A stretch of DNA of 64,000 bases. It comes from Ailurus styani. Lineage: Eukaryota; Chordata; Mammalia; Carnivora; Ailuridae. Each line of letters opens with the position of its first letter. Position 1 is the stretch's first letter. Location: positions 3,082,284 to 3,146,283 of the forward strand of contig LNAC01000136.1 of the NCBI GenBank assembly GCA_002007465.1, written 5' to 3'. The position numbers and the translations under genes were made by a program. The notes beneath the pieces are model-generated. The model ran no database searches, was not told the origin of the DNA, and worked only from the letters and a program-made list of their open reading frames with translations. Of this stretch, positions 1 through 12,349 are shown one piece after another.

Positions 1-133
1 CTATGTGTGGTTCATGGACTCCTGGGGGTTTTTGAGACTCCTTCAAAGGGTCCCCAAAAATCAAAATTATTTTTATAATGGTATTAAGGCATTATTTGGC
101 TTTTCTACTCGTTCTCTTAAGAGTATACAATGG

Positions 134-217
134 AGGGGCGCCTGGGTGGCTCAGTCGTTGGGTGTCTGCTGTGTTTCTCTCTGTCGAATAAATAAATAAA
201 TCAATAATCTGAAAAAA
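134..217 (+). mobile_element. Can-SINE, internally deleted
   Basis: GGGGCGCCTGGGTGGCTCAG head joined to a short TCTCTCTGTCGAATAAATAAA tail, flanked by GAGTATACAATGG / GAGAATACAATGG. Most of the body is missing. Confidence 0.9.
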
Positions 218-293
218 GAGAATACAATGGAGTTTTCCTGAGGTTACATGATGAGTTCACAGTATCTAAAAAAGCTATTAAAATACTACTTCC

Positions 294-478
294 NNNNNNN
301 NNNNNNNNNNNNNCTCAGGTCATGATCTCAGGGTCCTGGGATCGAGGCCCACATCGGGCTCTCTGCTCAGTGGTGAGCCTGCTTCCTCCTCTCTCCTCTC
401 TCTCTGCCTGCCTCTCTGCCTACTTATAATCTCTCTCTCTGTGTGTCAAATAAATAAAATAAAATCTTTAAAAAAAAA
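294..478 (+). mobile_element. Can-SINE with its 5' end in a 20-N gap
   Basis: The body from CTCAGGTCATGATCTCAGGG to the A tail is visible. AAATACTACTTCC at 281-293 and 479-491 is the target duplication, so the gap of Ns (294-313) hides only the SINE head. Confidence 0.92.
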
Positions 479-670
479 AAATACTACTTCCTTTTCCAAT
501 TACATGTCAGTGTGGGGCCAGTTTTCTTTATATACTTCAAACCAAAGCACTGGTTGCAATAGATTGAGTATAGAAGCAGATATGAGAACCTTACTGTCTT
601 ATACCAGACATTAAAGATATTTTTAAGAATATAAGATAACTCTCTTCTCTTTGAAAACTTTGAATCGCAG

Positions 671-887
671 GCCACCTGGGTGGCTCAGTCAGTTAAGCAT
701 CTGCTGTTGGCTCAGGTCATGATCCCAGAGTCCTGGGATCGAGTCGCACATCAGGCTCCCTGCTCATTTGGGCGCCTGGTTCTCCCTCTGCTGCTCCCCC
801 TGCTTGTGCTCTCTCTCTCACACACTCTCTCTCAAATAAATAAATAAATAAATAAATAAAGTCTTTAGAAAAATAAAATAAAGATAA
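671..887 (+). mobile_element. Can-SINE, older type
   Basis: CACCTGGGTGGCTCAG head, GTTAAGCATCTGCTGTTGGC body, and a long (AAAT)n tail. Diverged relative to the younger copies. Confidence 0.9.
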
Positions 888-1206
888 AAACTTTACAAAT
901 CTTAAAATTTTTCCATAAAAACTATATATGTTAACTAATAGGTAAATAGATTTATTACTGTTGTTTAAAATGAACTAATGAGTAAATATCTTTAAAAAAT
1001 CCCAGTTCTAAATTCTGATACATAAATGTTGGTAGATATGCTCTTATAAATGAAAACTTTTTGAAGGTCCTTGGTAATTTCTGTGAATACGAAAGGGTTC
1101 TAAGCTCTAAAAATTTGAGAACTAATGCTCCTGGGCATTGTGTACTTCTGAACTTAAAATAGCATTGAAGCTGTTCACACTTAATTTTTTTTCTTACGTT
1201 TCTTTT

Positions 1207-1409
1207 ATTTTTTATTTATTTTTTAAAAGATTTTATTTATTTGACAGAGAGAGAGAGATTACAAGTAGGCAGAGAGGCAGGCAGAGAGAGAGGAGGAAGC
1301 AGGCTCCCCGCAGAGCAGAGAGCCGGATGCGGGCCTCGATCCCAGGATGCCGAGATCATGACCTGAGCCGGAAGCAGAGGCTTTAATCCACTGAGCCACC
1401 CAGGCGCCC
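1207..1409 (-). mobile_element. Can-SINE
   Basis: Antisense copy: AAAGATTTTATTTATTTGAC tail through CCACTGAGCCACCCAGGCGC head. It produces a spurious 82-codon frame. Confidence 0.92.
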
Positions 1410-2869
1410 TCATGTTTCTTTCAGCTCTTATTTCTTTAGCAGAAATTTAAAGTTTGTCTGCATTAGATGCGTGGTATGTGTCTACTGAATTTCAAGAGGT
1501 GAAGTCCCATTACAGTGTTCTTTGTGCCGTGCTGCGCACACATAACCCTTACTATAGATGATCTAAATAAAATTGCCTTTAACCTGTAATTTCCAAACGA
1601 ATGTGTTATTGCCCCACAGGATGGTGGATTTCCTAAAAGTCAGCTATTTAAGAGGATAGCTTCACTAATAATGACATTCGTAAAAGAGTATAGCTTCACC
1701 CCAAGAAAAGGCTGTTGAGACTGGGGAGCTCACTCAGATGAAGTCCTAGTAAAGTTTTAGAGAATTTAACAGGATATTTGAAGCACAATTTAAGACCATC
1801 CATGTACATGGGTCACAAGTTCGTGGATATTTTGCTACTTGAAAATTGGTGTAGACTGATCGTGTTACAGGATTTCTTTTCCTTTGGTGCCCAGGTTCTT
1901 AGTCACACCCCTTTGAAGAATGAAGAGGGAGACCAGAGGGAGAGTGGTGGGCAGCGAAGTAAAGGTTATTGAGCCATAGGCACAAAGCTTCCAGAGAGGG
2001 AAGGGACCCCAGAGGGTTGCCATTGTAGTTTCTAAGTCTAAGGGTTTTTATGAGCTTGTCGGTGGCCCATTTTAATCTGATGAAACCTCCATGAGCCTGT
2101 CACCAATCAGGTTTGTTTCGTGTCCATGTCATGTGCATGTCATATGGGAAAGAGTAGAGGCCTCCTTCCAGGGTGGTGTAAAATCCTTGTAAGAGTGGTT
2201 TCCTCGTAGGACACGGGCCCTTGTCCCTGCCTGCTTTTCTTCCAGTTATCTCTCATTAATTGCATCTAATTTGAAAGTCTTAACAGATTACAGTTGTTAT
2301 GTAACAAAAAGGACCAGCATTCAGTTAAATTCTGTGTGTGACTCTCCAGGGACAGTTGTAAACACTACTCATAACTGAACTTCTATTTCTTTTCCCTTCT
2401 TAACAAAATGATTTAACATGATCTGAGATTATAAACGTTTTATTTGTGTGTTTTACTCCCCAGGGGACTGGATAAAGCCGAAGCCTGTGTGACAGCAGAG
2501 GAAAGGGTGTCCTAATTGTGTTAGTACTGACGTAATGAGGATTTTCACCACTTTGGGAAGGAAAGGGATTGAGTAAGACATAGTTTAGTTTGAACCTTTA
2601 TGATATGCTCTACTTGGCTGGTCACTGTTGAGTTCTTCCAATTCCCCATTAGGCCCTGTGGAGAATTCATAAATGTTTTACTCATGTACTTATGAGTTTA
2701 TATACTGTAGATGTTCACTCTGAAGTTCTAAATGCCTTTGCTCAGTAAGACAGGAAATGAAAATGTTAGCAGAATTTCTCAGTTCTCAGCTGAAGAGGAG
2801 AACTGGCATTTTAGGAGATTTTGAGTTATTTATTTACTTATTTATATTTAATTTAATTTTATTTATTTA

Positions 2870-3063
2870 TTTTTAAAGATTTTATTTATTTATTTGACAG
2901 AGAGAGAGAGATCACAAGTAGGCAGAGAGGCAGGCAGAGAGAGAGGAGGAAGCAGGCTCCCCGCCGAGCAGAGAGCCTGATGTGGGCCTCGATCCCAGGA
3001 CCCTGAGATCATGACCTGAGCCGAAGGCAGAGGCTTTAAACCGCTGAGCCACCCAGGCGCCCT
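2870..3063 (-). mobile_element. Can-SINE nested in the tail of another Can-SINE
   Basis: Antisense, complete, young type (GACAGAGAGAGAGAGATCAC). It lies inside the T-rich tail of the SINE at 3075-3262. Confidence 0.9.
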
Positions 3064-3074
3064 ATATTTTATTT

Positions 3075-3262
3075 TTTTAAAAGATTTTATTTATTTATTT
3101 GACAGAGACATAGCGAGACAGGCAACACAAGCAGGGGGAGTGGGAGAGGAAGAAGCAGGCCTCCCGCCAAGCAGGGAGCCCGATTTGGGGCTCGATCCCA
3201 GGACTCCGGGATCATGACAGCCAAAGGCAGACACCTAACGACTGAGCCACCCAGGTGCCCCA
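3075..3262 (-). mobile_element. Can-SINE, older host of a nested insertion
   Basis: Antisense. Its 16-bp target duplication AGATTTTGAGTTATTT lies at 2816-2831 and 3263-3278, so the SINE at 2870-3063 is a later insertion into its tail. Confidence 0.9.
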
Positions 3263-4460
3263 AGATTTTGAGTTATTTGATATTCCATTTTTAATGATGT
3301 TACCCCCCAAAACAACAAAAAACCCCCATAAAACCCCCCAAACCCAATCATTACTTGCAAAAATAGCACTCACTTTTTTCTACCTCAAAAGAAGAAAATA
3401 CATGAGATTATTTTTTATGAAGTCTGCTTAAATGTTACCTGCTGGAAAGATTATTTACCAGAAGTGAGATCAACTTGTGGCAGTGTTGGCCAATCAGATC
3501 CCTGGGTTTTGGCTATTTTAGGTTTGCCTGGGACTGTTCATCTTGGATCAAGTGAGTAGGATGAACTATCCCTGTAGAATGTGGACAGAACCCCTTAGGA
3601 GACCCTGAGCCGACTCTTCCGAGCGGATGGGCTTGCTTTGCCCTGAGCGGTTTCCCTGAGCCAACAGATGGTGCAAGTCTGTCCACCTGGGACTCAGTTT
3701 GAAGAGGTCCTTGCTCCGGAGGAGAGGCCGTGTGGAGATGGCAGACGTCCATCTGGAGTCTGAAAACACTGCTTGTCTGCTTGGTCCATTTTGGTGCCTC
3801 CCTGTGTATTGTAGATTCCAAGATAAACAAGCCAACACTCTTAACGTAGATTATAATAATTTTAAGAGAAAAACAACAGAGGAAGTGCAACTAGGCACTG
3901 TTCGTGCTATGATATGTAGAAGATAGTGTGTGGGGAACGTGAAGAGGGGAGTAAGTCTGTTTCACTTGGGAAAGTATTAGATGTTAGATTATTTTTTTAA
4001 GTACAAAAGAGTTTTAAAAAAGAACACAAATGACCTATAATCTGTGTGCCCCTTCATCCCAATCACCCAGCCCTCTGGATGTTAAAAAAGGAACACACAC
4101 ACATGTAGAAATTTTTTTTAAATTAAAGAAGGCCTCTAAAACTATGCCTTCTCAGAGATTCCCCTGAGAGAGAATCTCTTCTCTGGAAGACCTGAAAAGC
4201 CATGGTGTAGAAAACTTCCAGGGAGGGGAAAAATTAATTCACGGAGAGCTTCTGTTGGAGGAATTGTTTTGGGACATTTCTGTGCTATTGGCTACCCTCA
4301 CCTCAGGCCTGGGATTCTAAGTAAAATCTGATTGTGTTGAAGGGTGAGCCACACACTGAGCCTGAGACCAACAGTTTCTCTTCTTTGTCCTCTGCCTTTC
4401 CCTCCTCTGAATAATAATGACAATCAGCAAACACCTCCCCTCACTACTGTGGTATGTTTT

Positions 4461-4485
4461 GTGTGTGTGTGTGTGTGTGTGTGTG
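4461..4485. repeat. (GT)n microsatellite
   Basis: About 12 GT units. Confidence 0.95.
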
Positions 4486-5264
4486 AAAACAACAACAACC
4501 CAGCTTTGTAGGTTGCCATCAAGGCAGCAGAAATGGCATAATCTCCACTGTCAACCAGTACCTGTGAGTTTGCTGCTCCAAGTGGCAGAAGCCAGCCCAT
4601 TGGGGCATTTGTCCTCAATAGGTTTGGGCTATTGAGTTAAAACCAACAAACATTTGGTTTCTAATCATTCTCTGTTGTCCTGAACAGGGGACTCTCTTCC
4701 AAATGTGCTTCAGAATATTTTGAAAAGGCTACCATTATGAGGTAGAGGGGGAAAAAGTAAGATTTGAAATTGGGAATTGTCTGAAACTTACAAATTCAGC
4801 CTGCTTTTCTTTTCCTGTAGTTTTGAGATAAGATCCAAGAGTTGCAGGAGCAGAGTTTCCATGTTCTTGTTATGATTCAGGCTTCCTGTTTACACCTTTG
4901 AAGGGAAAATTGTATTCATGGATTCCTGAAGTTCTAGTCTAGGTGTGTTCATTTTGTTGTTCGTTCAGTAATGATTGGGCTGGGCCCTGGGGCAGCAGAA
5001 GTGACTGGCATGGGGCCTGTGGGCTCTGGAGTCCAGTGCGGAAAGTAGACCTGCAGAAGTCATTCATTTATAGTATGAGAGGTCCCAGGAGGAGGATTTG
5101 GAGGTTAGGAAGTATTTTTCCATGAGAAAAACAAAAAATAAAAAACAAAAAACACATCAAAGTTAAGTTCCCTGGCCACCCCCCAAAAGGTAATTTTTTC
5201 TTCTTTCTTTTTTTTCTTTTTTTTTTAAGGTAATTTTTTCTTTCTGATATACCAATAATAATAG

Positions 5265-5405
5265 CTAAGCTTTATAGCCTTAATAAGTCCCAGGGAACAT
5301 TCTAAGCCTTTAACAGTGCTATGAGGTATTATTATTGCTATTATCTCCACTTTTAATATGTAAGCAAATAGGCATGAAGAAATTAATTTACTCAGATAGT
5401 CCTAC
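5265..5405 (-). repeat. MIR SINE remnant
   Basis: GCTATGAGGTATTATTATTG and TTATCTCCACTTTTAATATG fit the antisense MIR core and tail (CTATGAGG..TTATCCCCATTTTA). Confidence 0.55.
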
Positions 5406-5508
5406 CATTCAGACATCTTGTCTTGTAAAGAAACGAATGACAGCACAGCCTGCTTAATTTGTGTATTGAAGCTCCTATATTAGGGACTCTTTTTGGAGCT
5501 CTTTTTTT

Positions 5509-5702
5509 AATTTTTATTTTAATTTTCAATTTTATTTATTTGGCAGAGAGCACACAAGCAGGAGGAGCAGCAGGTAGAGGGAGAGGGAGAAGTAAGCTCC
5601 CCACTGAGCAAGGAGCCCAAGGTGGGGCTCAATCCCAGGATCCTGGGATCATGACCTGAGCTGAAGGCAGCTGCTTAACCGACTGAGCCACCCAGGTGCC
5701 CC
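5509..5702 (-). mobile_element. Can-SINE
   Basis: Antisense; TGGAGCTCTTTTTT duplicated at both ends. Older subtype (GAGCACACAAGCAGGAGG). Confidence 0.9.
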
Positions 5703-6389
5703 TGGAGCTCTTTTTTAATAGTTAATTGGTCCCCACGAAGTTTAATGATACCAATTCATTATCTGTTTCCTTCTTTGTATTCCAAGTTCTATCAGAGCAA
5801 ACATCTTGTTTTACCTGCCACACTATTCCCAGTGCGGACTGGAGGCCTATCCAATCTACTGGTTGAATGAATTCAGAATGAAGAGCTCTTTGAGAACATG
5901 CTAATTGCCTTGTCACTCTTTTCTCAGTGCTTTGTAAAAATTAGGGACTTGATTAATGTTTGCAGAATGAATAAATGAAATTGTTAGTTTTTGAAGAGGG
6001 GACAGGGCTTACCAATTCCAAAAGATGGTGTCATTTTCTTACTATAATAAGTAGATTTTGAGTTTACTTTGTTTAGTTCATTCCAAGTTCTGTGACTGAA
6101 TTTTTCCAAGTTTGTTTTCAGTGCTTTACCAATTCAGCAAATGTCTTTTAAAAAGCTGCTGACTCTGCAAAAGGGTTAAGAGGTAGAATGATTTTAAGAT
6201 GACCTGAGCTTGACTTGGGAAGTTTCCCTGTTTATAGTTACGTTCAAAATGCACAGGAACCAATCAGTGCCCTCCCCCAGCTTTTGCTTAACAAGATCGG
6301 ATCCTGTTTATATACAGTTCTATTCAGTAGGCAACACTTATGTTTAAGGTTGGTGAATATTGAACAAAATCCATGAGTTTAATATTAAA

Positions 6390-7000
6390 GTATATAGAGG
6401 ATCCCATAAACGCCTCATCTGTAATTGTGAGAGAAGAAAAACTTTGCTCTTTTAGGTTTGATGGCTGGGTCCATGAAATAAACTGACAGAAGAAAAGATA
6501 CACAAATTTATTAATTTTTAACATTGTGGTCATGACAACATCACAAAAAACCAGAAGTAAATACCCCCAAAATGATGGTATTTGGGAATTGATATACTGT
6601 CTTAATAGGGGAAGGGTTGAGGGATGTAGGCAGTTGAGAAGAGAGCAAATGATTTTTAGAAAAAGTGAAGGGGCTCTTAGAAGAATAGATGGGAGATAGG
6701 ATAGTTTGTGACCAGGTTTGTCTGGGTGTGGTGTTGACTTCTCCTCCCTTCTTTTGAGATAAGAGTCAGTCCTTTTGGGCTGATGAAACTCCCAGGGACT
6801 TAGGACAGTTGAGATCCTCCTGGAAGATCCGTCTTTAGGCAGATAAAGAGAGTTCAGAGAAAGCCTCTCAGGGCCTGTGCTGTTTTCCAAGTGCCTTACA
6901 GCTCAAAATAACCTCTACACCAAAGCCCCATGTTTTAGGGTGCTATGTCCTGAACATCTGGGACCTGAGGATGGTGTGATAAGGAGGTGGCACAGCTGGG
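6390..7000 (-). mobile_element. LTR-like repeat in the 5' region
   Basis: CATGAAATAAACTGACAGAAG, CACAAATTTATTAATTTTTA, ACATTGTGGTCATGACAACA and GTCAGTCCTTTTGGGCTGATG follow a known mammalian LTR-type order, with AATAAA on the minus strand near 6500. The 188-codon minus-strand frame across it has no recognisable protein. The neighbouring 7000-7760 may belong to the same element. Confidence 0.45.
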
Positions 7001-8271
7001 ACACAGCTGAATTTGTAACTCCTTGTCTGGTGCAGGGCATTCCCTGCGACCGTAGGGTGAGAGTAGGTGTCGGGGTGAGGTGGGGACTGCACTGCCATGG
7101 AGCCTGGCAAAGCCCCCTTGCGGTTCCTATCCACCACCCTTTCGCCTCTGCTGTAACACATGGGTTTAAAAAGTTATATCTGTACGTACATTTTTATACC
7201 ATACCGAGCTAAAATATTTTCCTATTACGAGAAGGCCAAGCTCATCAGTTGGTCGGGGTCTGTTGTGGATCCTGTGTTCTCTGCTTCTGGACTGACAGCT
7301 TATGGAAGAGCTTGGCTATGACTTGAGTTTTGTGGAGTGGGGGAGAGACTTTATTAAGAGGATGAGCAAGTACCAGTGTCCCATCTGGATTCTGGGTGGG
7401 TCATGGGTTTTACAGATTGAAGCAGCACAGTCTACGGTAAACAGTGCTTCCAGAATGTGTATCAGATTGTCTACCAAATTAGGAGGTAAACTGAGTCAAG
7501 CTCTAATGATGAGAAATTGAACTTATTCCAAAGGAGCGAAAGAATTAAAAATCAGGAAGACACTTGGGCAAGCTACGTGTGAGTCCATTGAAGGCTTGGG
7601 GTGGTTTATGTTTACCAGCAGGGAGTGTGAAGAGGGGAAGTCCAGCTAGAGTCCAGGCTGTAAATTCACTGGCTTGAGGACAGGGAGAGATTCTTGGCAG
7701 ATGTTTGTTGGTCAGGAGGTGAGTCTCAGTCTTCTGTAAATAAGGCATTTACTGGAAATCAGTGTCTCAGTTTTTAAGTTTTCTCACATGTGTGAGATTC
7801 TACTTTTCATATCCTCTAGGGCCATTTTAGATGACATCCTTTCACAGAAAATTGCTGAGGTTCCAGCTGCCACAATGTCTTAGCCAAAATGGGACTTAAT
7901 AAGTGAGAATTTTGAAATTGGAGAGCTTGAAATTCACTCTGTAGGACTATGGCACAAGATTTTAAAGTGGCTTTTAGCAGAATTAAGGGAATGCTTCAGT
8001 TATAACATGACTTCCTTCCCACAGTTTTGTGCATTTATGGACATCCTGCTGAACATGGATGTATTAATTTTGTGAATGTTTTTGTGTTCACATTTGGTTT
8101 GTGTCTGTTGTCTGTGATAGAAGCCAATAAATGCTTAGCTTATTTGTGGTTGATCTTGGCAATTTAATTCATCTCCATGATACCTGAATATATCTTGCCT
8201 ACCTGAGCTACTGTGGTTACATTGCTTTCTCACTTAATTATGATATAAAAATAACAACCCTTTTTCTTTAG

Positions 8272-8351
8272 TCCCAGAAATCCTGGATTGAAGGAGTGTT
8301 CAACAAGAGAGAATGTAACAAAATTATACCTAGCTCAAAAGATCCTCACAG
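8272..8351 (+). CDS. TRPM6: TRPM6 exon 2
   Basis: Eighty nt, starting after a CTTTAG acceptor with a T-rich tract and ending at a GTACAA donor. It reads [14 protein letters not shown] and then IIPSSKDPH, the start of the shared TRPM6/TRPM7 N terminus. It is residues 1-26 of the spliced frame plus two bases of an Arg codon finished by exon 3. In human TRPM6 the few residues before this point come from alternative first exons. I could not find the human-type first-exon coding sequence in the 8.2 kb upstream. Confidence 0.95.
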
Positions 8352-8767
8352 GTACAATTTTCAATTATATTTTTCATTTTAAAGCAACACTACTTTGAGG
8401 ACTGTTTGTGGAAGCTTAAGAGGTGTGATTGGTCTAGAGGACTTAATCATATCTGTGAAGTTAGCATTTATTTTTAATCAATATTCATTTCTTTGTCTTT
8501 ATAAAAATAATACATGACTATTGTAGACAACCTGGTAAGATTAGGGACCTTGTCAGTTTCGTACCTTACTCCAAACCTGGTGCCTATGACAGTGCCTGCT
8601 GCACAGAAGGCTCCTGATAGACATCTGTTTAATGACTTAATGAAGTATAAAGAAGAAAAAATTGATCATAATGACATCACTGTGATGGAGCCACTGTTAC
8701 CTTTGTGGTGGATTTCATTTCTTTAACGCTCCTGTTTCTCTTAGTGGGAGAATAGAAATTAGGGAAT

Positions 8768-9090
8768 ATTATGCTATGTGAAATGAGTCAGTCAGAGAAA
8801 GACAAATACCATATGATTTCATTCACAAGTGGAATTTAAGAAACAAAGCAAATGAGCAAAGGGGGGGTGGAAGAAATCAAGAAACAGACTCAACTATAGT
8901 GAACAAACTGGTGGTTACCAGAGGGGAGGTCGGTGGGGGCATGGGTTAAATAGATGAAGGGGGTTATGATGCTCTTATCAGGATGAGCACTGAGTACTGT
9001 ACAGAATTGTTGAATCACTATATTATACACCCAAAACTAATATGACACTGCATGTTAACTATACTGTAATTAAAATAAAAAAATTAAAAA
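8768..9090 (+). mobile_element. L1 3' end fragment
   Basis: Reads ATTATGCTATGTGAAATGAG, GTCAGAGAAAGACAAATACC, GTGGTTACCAGAGGGGAGG and ends CTATACTGTAATTAAAATAA with an A-rich tail. This is a standard L1 3' region in sense orientation in intron 2. Imperfect flanking repeats (GAAATTAGGGAA near 8756 and GGAATTGGGGAA near 9091) suggest the target duplication. Confidence 0.85.
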
Positions 9091-10046
9091 GGAATTGGGG
9101 AAATAGCTAGTGGTGTATCCATTCCACCATTCCATTCCCCACAACTTCTGAATACTGAATATTCAAAATACTGTGAATATTCTTTATCCCCAACTCAAGA
9201 ATTTATGGAAAATTGTGACAATAGTGACAACTTGGGATATTTCAGGACACTATGTTCAGATTATGTGGACAATTCCACGTTTTCCCCAAAAGCTTTTTGT
9301 TTGAGCGGATAATGTAGAGGCAAATGGAATGTCTTGAGTTGACCGCTCTGAGTTGTTGAAAACCCTTTGGAAGCTCTACTTGGAGAACAAAGTTCAAAAC
9401 AGCAGTCAGTGAAAGATAGGAGAATTAAAGGGCTATGGAAAATTCCTCAGGGTAATTGGGTTCATGAAATTAAGATTGGGTGGCCTTGCCCTTGGAGAGT
9501 AGAAATTAAAAGGAAGGGAAAAATAGAAGAGCAGTATTTTAACTAGGGGGACCACTCTATTTTTAGGTTCTTTTTAGCATTTGACCTTATATTCATTTAA
9601 AGTTTAGAAATCACAGTTGTATGCTTATGAAGGGTAGCATGGTGAGGTCACTGGAATTCTTGTTCTTTGGGGATGACTAAAACAAAGTTCCTTGCTTTTG
9701 TTAAATATTTACTAGCCCCACCCTCACTGAATTACCTGGGGTTTGTATGTCCTGTGATTGGAAGTTCTCATTGTACCCCCTAATAAAATGTTTACAGAAT
9801 GGCAAGGTAAACTTGTTTTTTCCCTTCATCTTTTATGGTATCTTGTAATGTGATGGTAGTTACAATGGAAGGCAGACTGAGCTCATGCAGTCCTCCTGCT
9901 TCTGTAATGGAATCATAATCATAATCATCTTCATAGTCATTTTGAACCTAATGAAATGTGATAACCTATAGGCCATTAGCCCATAGACTCAAGAAGAGTA
10001 CCAACGATCATAATTCCTTATTATGGAATGGTCCAAGATCTGCATG

Positions 10047-10264
10047 TTTTTTTTTTTTTTTTTTTTTAAAGATTTTTTTTAAATTTATTTATTTCACAGC
10101 GGGAGAGAGATCACAAGGAGGCAGAGAGGCAGGCAGAGAGAGGGGGGGGGGAGCAGGCTCCCTGCCAAGCAGAGAGCCCGATGCGGGCCTCGATCCCAGG
10201 ACCCTGAGATCATGACCTGGGCCGAAAGCAGAGGCTTTAACCCACTGAGCCACCCAGGCGCCCC
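10047..10264 (-). mobile_element. Can-SINE
   Basis: Antisense; AAGATCTGCATG duplicated at both ends. Body nearly identical to the copy at 14648-14852 (TTTCACAGCGGGAGAGAGAT subtype). Confidence 0.93.
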
Positions 10265-11049
10265 AAGATCTGCATGTTATGGAAAAAAGTAGTCCCTATG
10301 TGATTGTGAAAAAAACAATTAATGGATGGTTACGGATCTTGCTATGCCAGCCTTTTTCTCAAATCCCAGTAAGAATCTCAATATTGTAGCTTTTATGAAG
10401 TTTTCTTCTTGATGGTGCAGCAGTGAAGGGTGGTAGTTTGTGATTTTAAATTTAGATGGAAATTGACCTTTTATCAGTTATTTTTATAGTTCCTAATAAG
10501 AAATAATGATAGACTTGATTACAATGTCTTTTTCCTTCTTATTTTGAATTTGTTGTTGAAGTGAAGCTTCTGGGAAAAGACAGTCCCAAAAGGCTAGGAC
10601 AGGAAGAAGTGAAAGGCCGAAGTATTTGTTTCTGAATAATTTAGAATGACCCTGATTCTTTGAATGCTGCCCTTTCTTGCATTGTTTTAACTAGTATCCT
10701 CTTCTAGCTAAACCTTTATACCTAAAATATGATCTTTGATGATCACAATGATCCCCTAACTTCAGAAGTTTCTTTTGAATCATAAAAAGAAAGATTAATA
10801 AGGGTATTGCTTATAATCATACCAACTGTCTTTTGATTTGATAGTGTTTTACGGTTTTAAAATAATATATATTGTATTGTAACTAATATATAATATCTAT
10901 TTAATACATAAGTCGTATACCATTATTAAATATTTATATAACTATGTCTATATGTTATATATTTATAAATATATAAACATATGTATTTGTAATTCTCAGA
11001 ATTCTCAAGAATTCTGTTATCTCACAGTGTAATGACAGTAACAGCCACC

Positions 11050-11215
11050 GGTATTATAAGTACTGTAATGTACCACCGTAAGACACATTACACACACCAT
11101 CTAGGTAGTCCTCTTAATAACCTTACAGGCCAGATTTTACTTTCCCATGTGAAACCAGTGCTTAGAGGAACTGTTAAATACATGTGATTTCAGCCCAGGT
11201 ATTTCGGTTCCAAAT
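11050..11215 (-). repeat. MIR SINE remnant
   Basis: CTCTTAATAACCTTACAGGC, TTTTACTTTCCCATGTGAAA and GCTTAGAGGAACTGTTAAATAC match an antisense MIR pattern. Confidence 0.5.
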
Positions 11216-11418
11216 TCAGCGTTCTGTTAATTAGGTCATGGTTGCTACAGTGTAATTATATTTGGGAAACGACATATGGGAATATTTGCGGAGTGACTCT
11301 GGAGTACTCAGCAAACCCTGATTTTTAGACCAGGGAAAATAACAGGTATTTATGGTATAAGCATTAAATACGCTTTCAAATATATCACTAACTAACAGGT
11401 TTTTTGTTTTTAATTTAG

Positions 11419-11457
11419 ATGTACTGCAGGATGCCAGGTCTGCCAGAATTTAATCAG
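11419..11457 (+). CDS. TRPM6: TRPM6 exon 3 (39-nt microexon)
   Basis: A very short exon found by phase and protein match. It has a TTTAG acceptor and a CAG|GTAAGA donor, and reads CTAGCQVCQNLI between two split Arg codons. It carries three of the clustered cysteines at the N terminus of TRPM6/7. The phase fits both neighbours exactly. Confidence 0.93.
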
Positions 11458-11597
11458 GTAAGACTTAGATAAATAAGATTTCTCTTAATATTTAGCACTC
11501 CGTTTAAAACTTAATTGGGACAGCTTTCTCATATCTCGAATGGACTCAGTGAAAGAGCTGTATTGGTGTATCCTAGTCACCTTTCCAAAGGAAGGTT

Positions 11598-11814
11598 TTG
11601 TTTTGTTTTTTTAGATTTTATTTATTTATTTGAAAGAGTGAGGATGAGCCGGGGGGTGGGGCAGATGAAGAGGGAGAAAGAAGCAGGCTCCCCTCCAACT
11701 CCAGAGCAGGGAACCTGACATGGGGCTTGGGGCTCAATCAGGATCCCAGGACCCTGGGATCATGACCTGAGCCAGAGGCAGACGTTTAACTGACCGAGCT
11801 GGCCAGGTGCCCCT
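11598..11814 (-). mobile_element. Can-SINE, older
   Basis: Antisense; AGATTTTATTTATTTATTTG tail to CCAGGTGCCCC head; diverged body. Confidence 0.85.
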
Positions 11815-11987
11815 CTAAGAGAAGTTTTAAAAGAGAAATGTGGGAATTTTTTGAAAGAGAGTGATTATTTGAATGCAATAGATAGATTACTTGAATTACC
11901 AAGATAGGTAAATGGCAAGGGGCTTTGGCAAGAGCTTTTACCAATTGAAATACTTGTAAAGCTTCGCATTTTCATTTGTTTATGTTA

Positions 11988-12186
11988 CATTTTGTTTATT
12001 TGACAGAACGAGAGAGTGTGAGCCGTGGAGAGGGGGGCGGAGGGGCAGAGGGAGAGAGAGAGAGAGAATCTTAAGCAGGCTCCACACTCAGAGCAGAGTC
12101 TGATGCAGGGCTCCATCTCATAACTCGGAGACCACGACCTGAGCCAAAATCAAGAGTCAGACGCAATTGGGCCGCCCAGGTGCCCC
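11988..12186 (-). mobile_element. Can-SINE, older
   Basis: Antisense; TTTGTTTATTTGACAGAACG to GCCGCCCAGGTGCCCC; body with CAAAATCAAGAGTCAGACGC marks an older subtype. Confidence 0.85.
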
Positions 12187-12349
12187 TAGATTTTATTTGG
12201 ATAAACAAGATGGTTTGTTTGTATACAGCATTGTATTTGATCGATGGTTTGTGAGTGACGTGTGCTCATACCAAGCCCTAATTTTGACACCAGTTTTGAC
12301 ATGTGTGTGTTTTTTTCCCAACACACCACCAGGTAATTACATCCCGCCA

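Larger units (their letters stand above)
1..8271. other. 5' region before TRPM6 exon 2
   Basis: Seven SINEs, an LTR-like block (6390-7000), a MIR, a GT run and otherwise unique AT-rich sequence. I see no CpG island and no coding match to a TRPM6 first exon. 1410-2815, 3279-4460 and 7760-8271 hold nothing I recognise. Confidence 0.7.

Noticed and set aside
671..760. tRNA-like A and B box text in SINE heads
   Set aside because: These are tRNA-derived Can-SINE heads, not tRNA genes; no acceptor stem pairs correctly.
2816..3278. CRISPR-like or tandem-array reading of repeated SINE blocks
   Set aside because: The blocks are dispersed SINEs with target duplications; spacing and content are not those of a CRISPR array, and the genome is mammalian.
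6324..6890. 188-codon minus-strand open frame
   Set aside because: It lies in an LTR-like repeat, has no recognisable domain and no splice or promoter context.
1..8271. TRPM6 first exon
   Set aside because: I searched for the human-type start peptide before SQKSW and found no match ending in a donor of the right phase; it may lie upstream or be too diverged to see.
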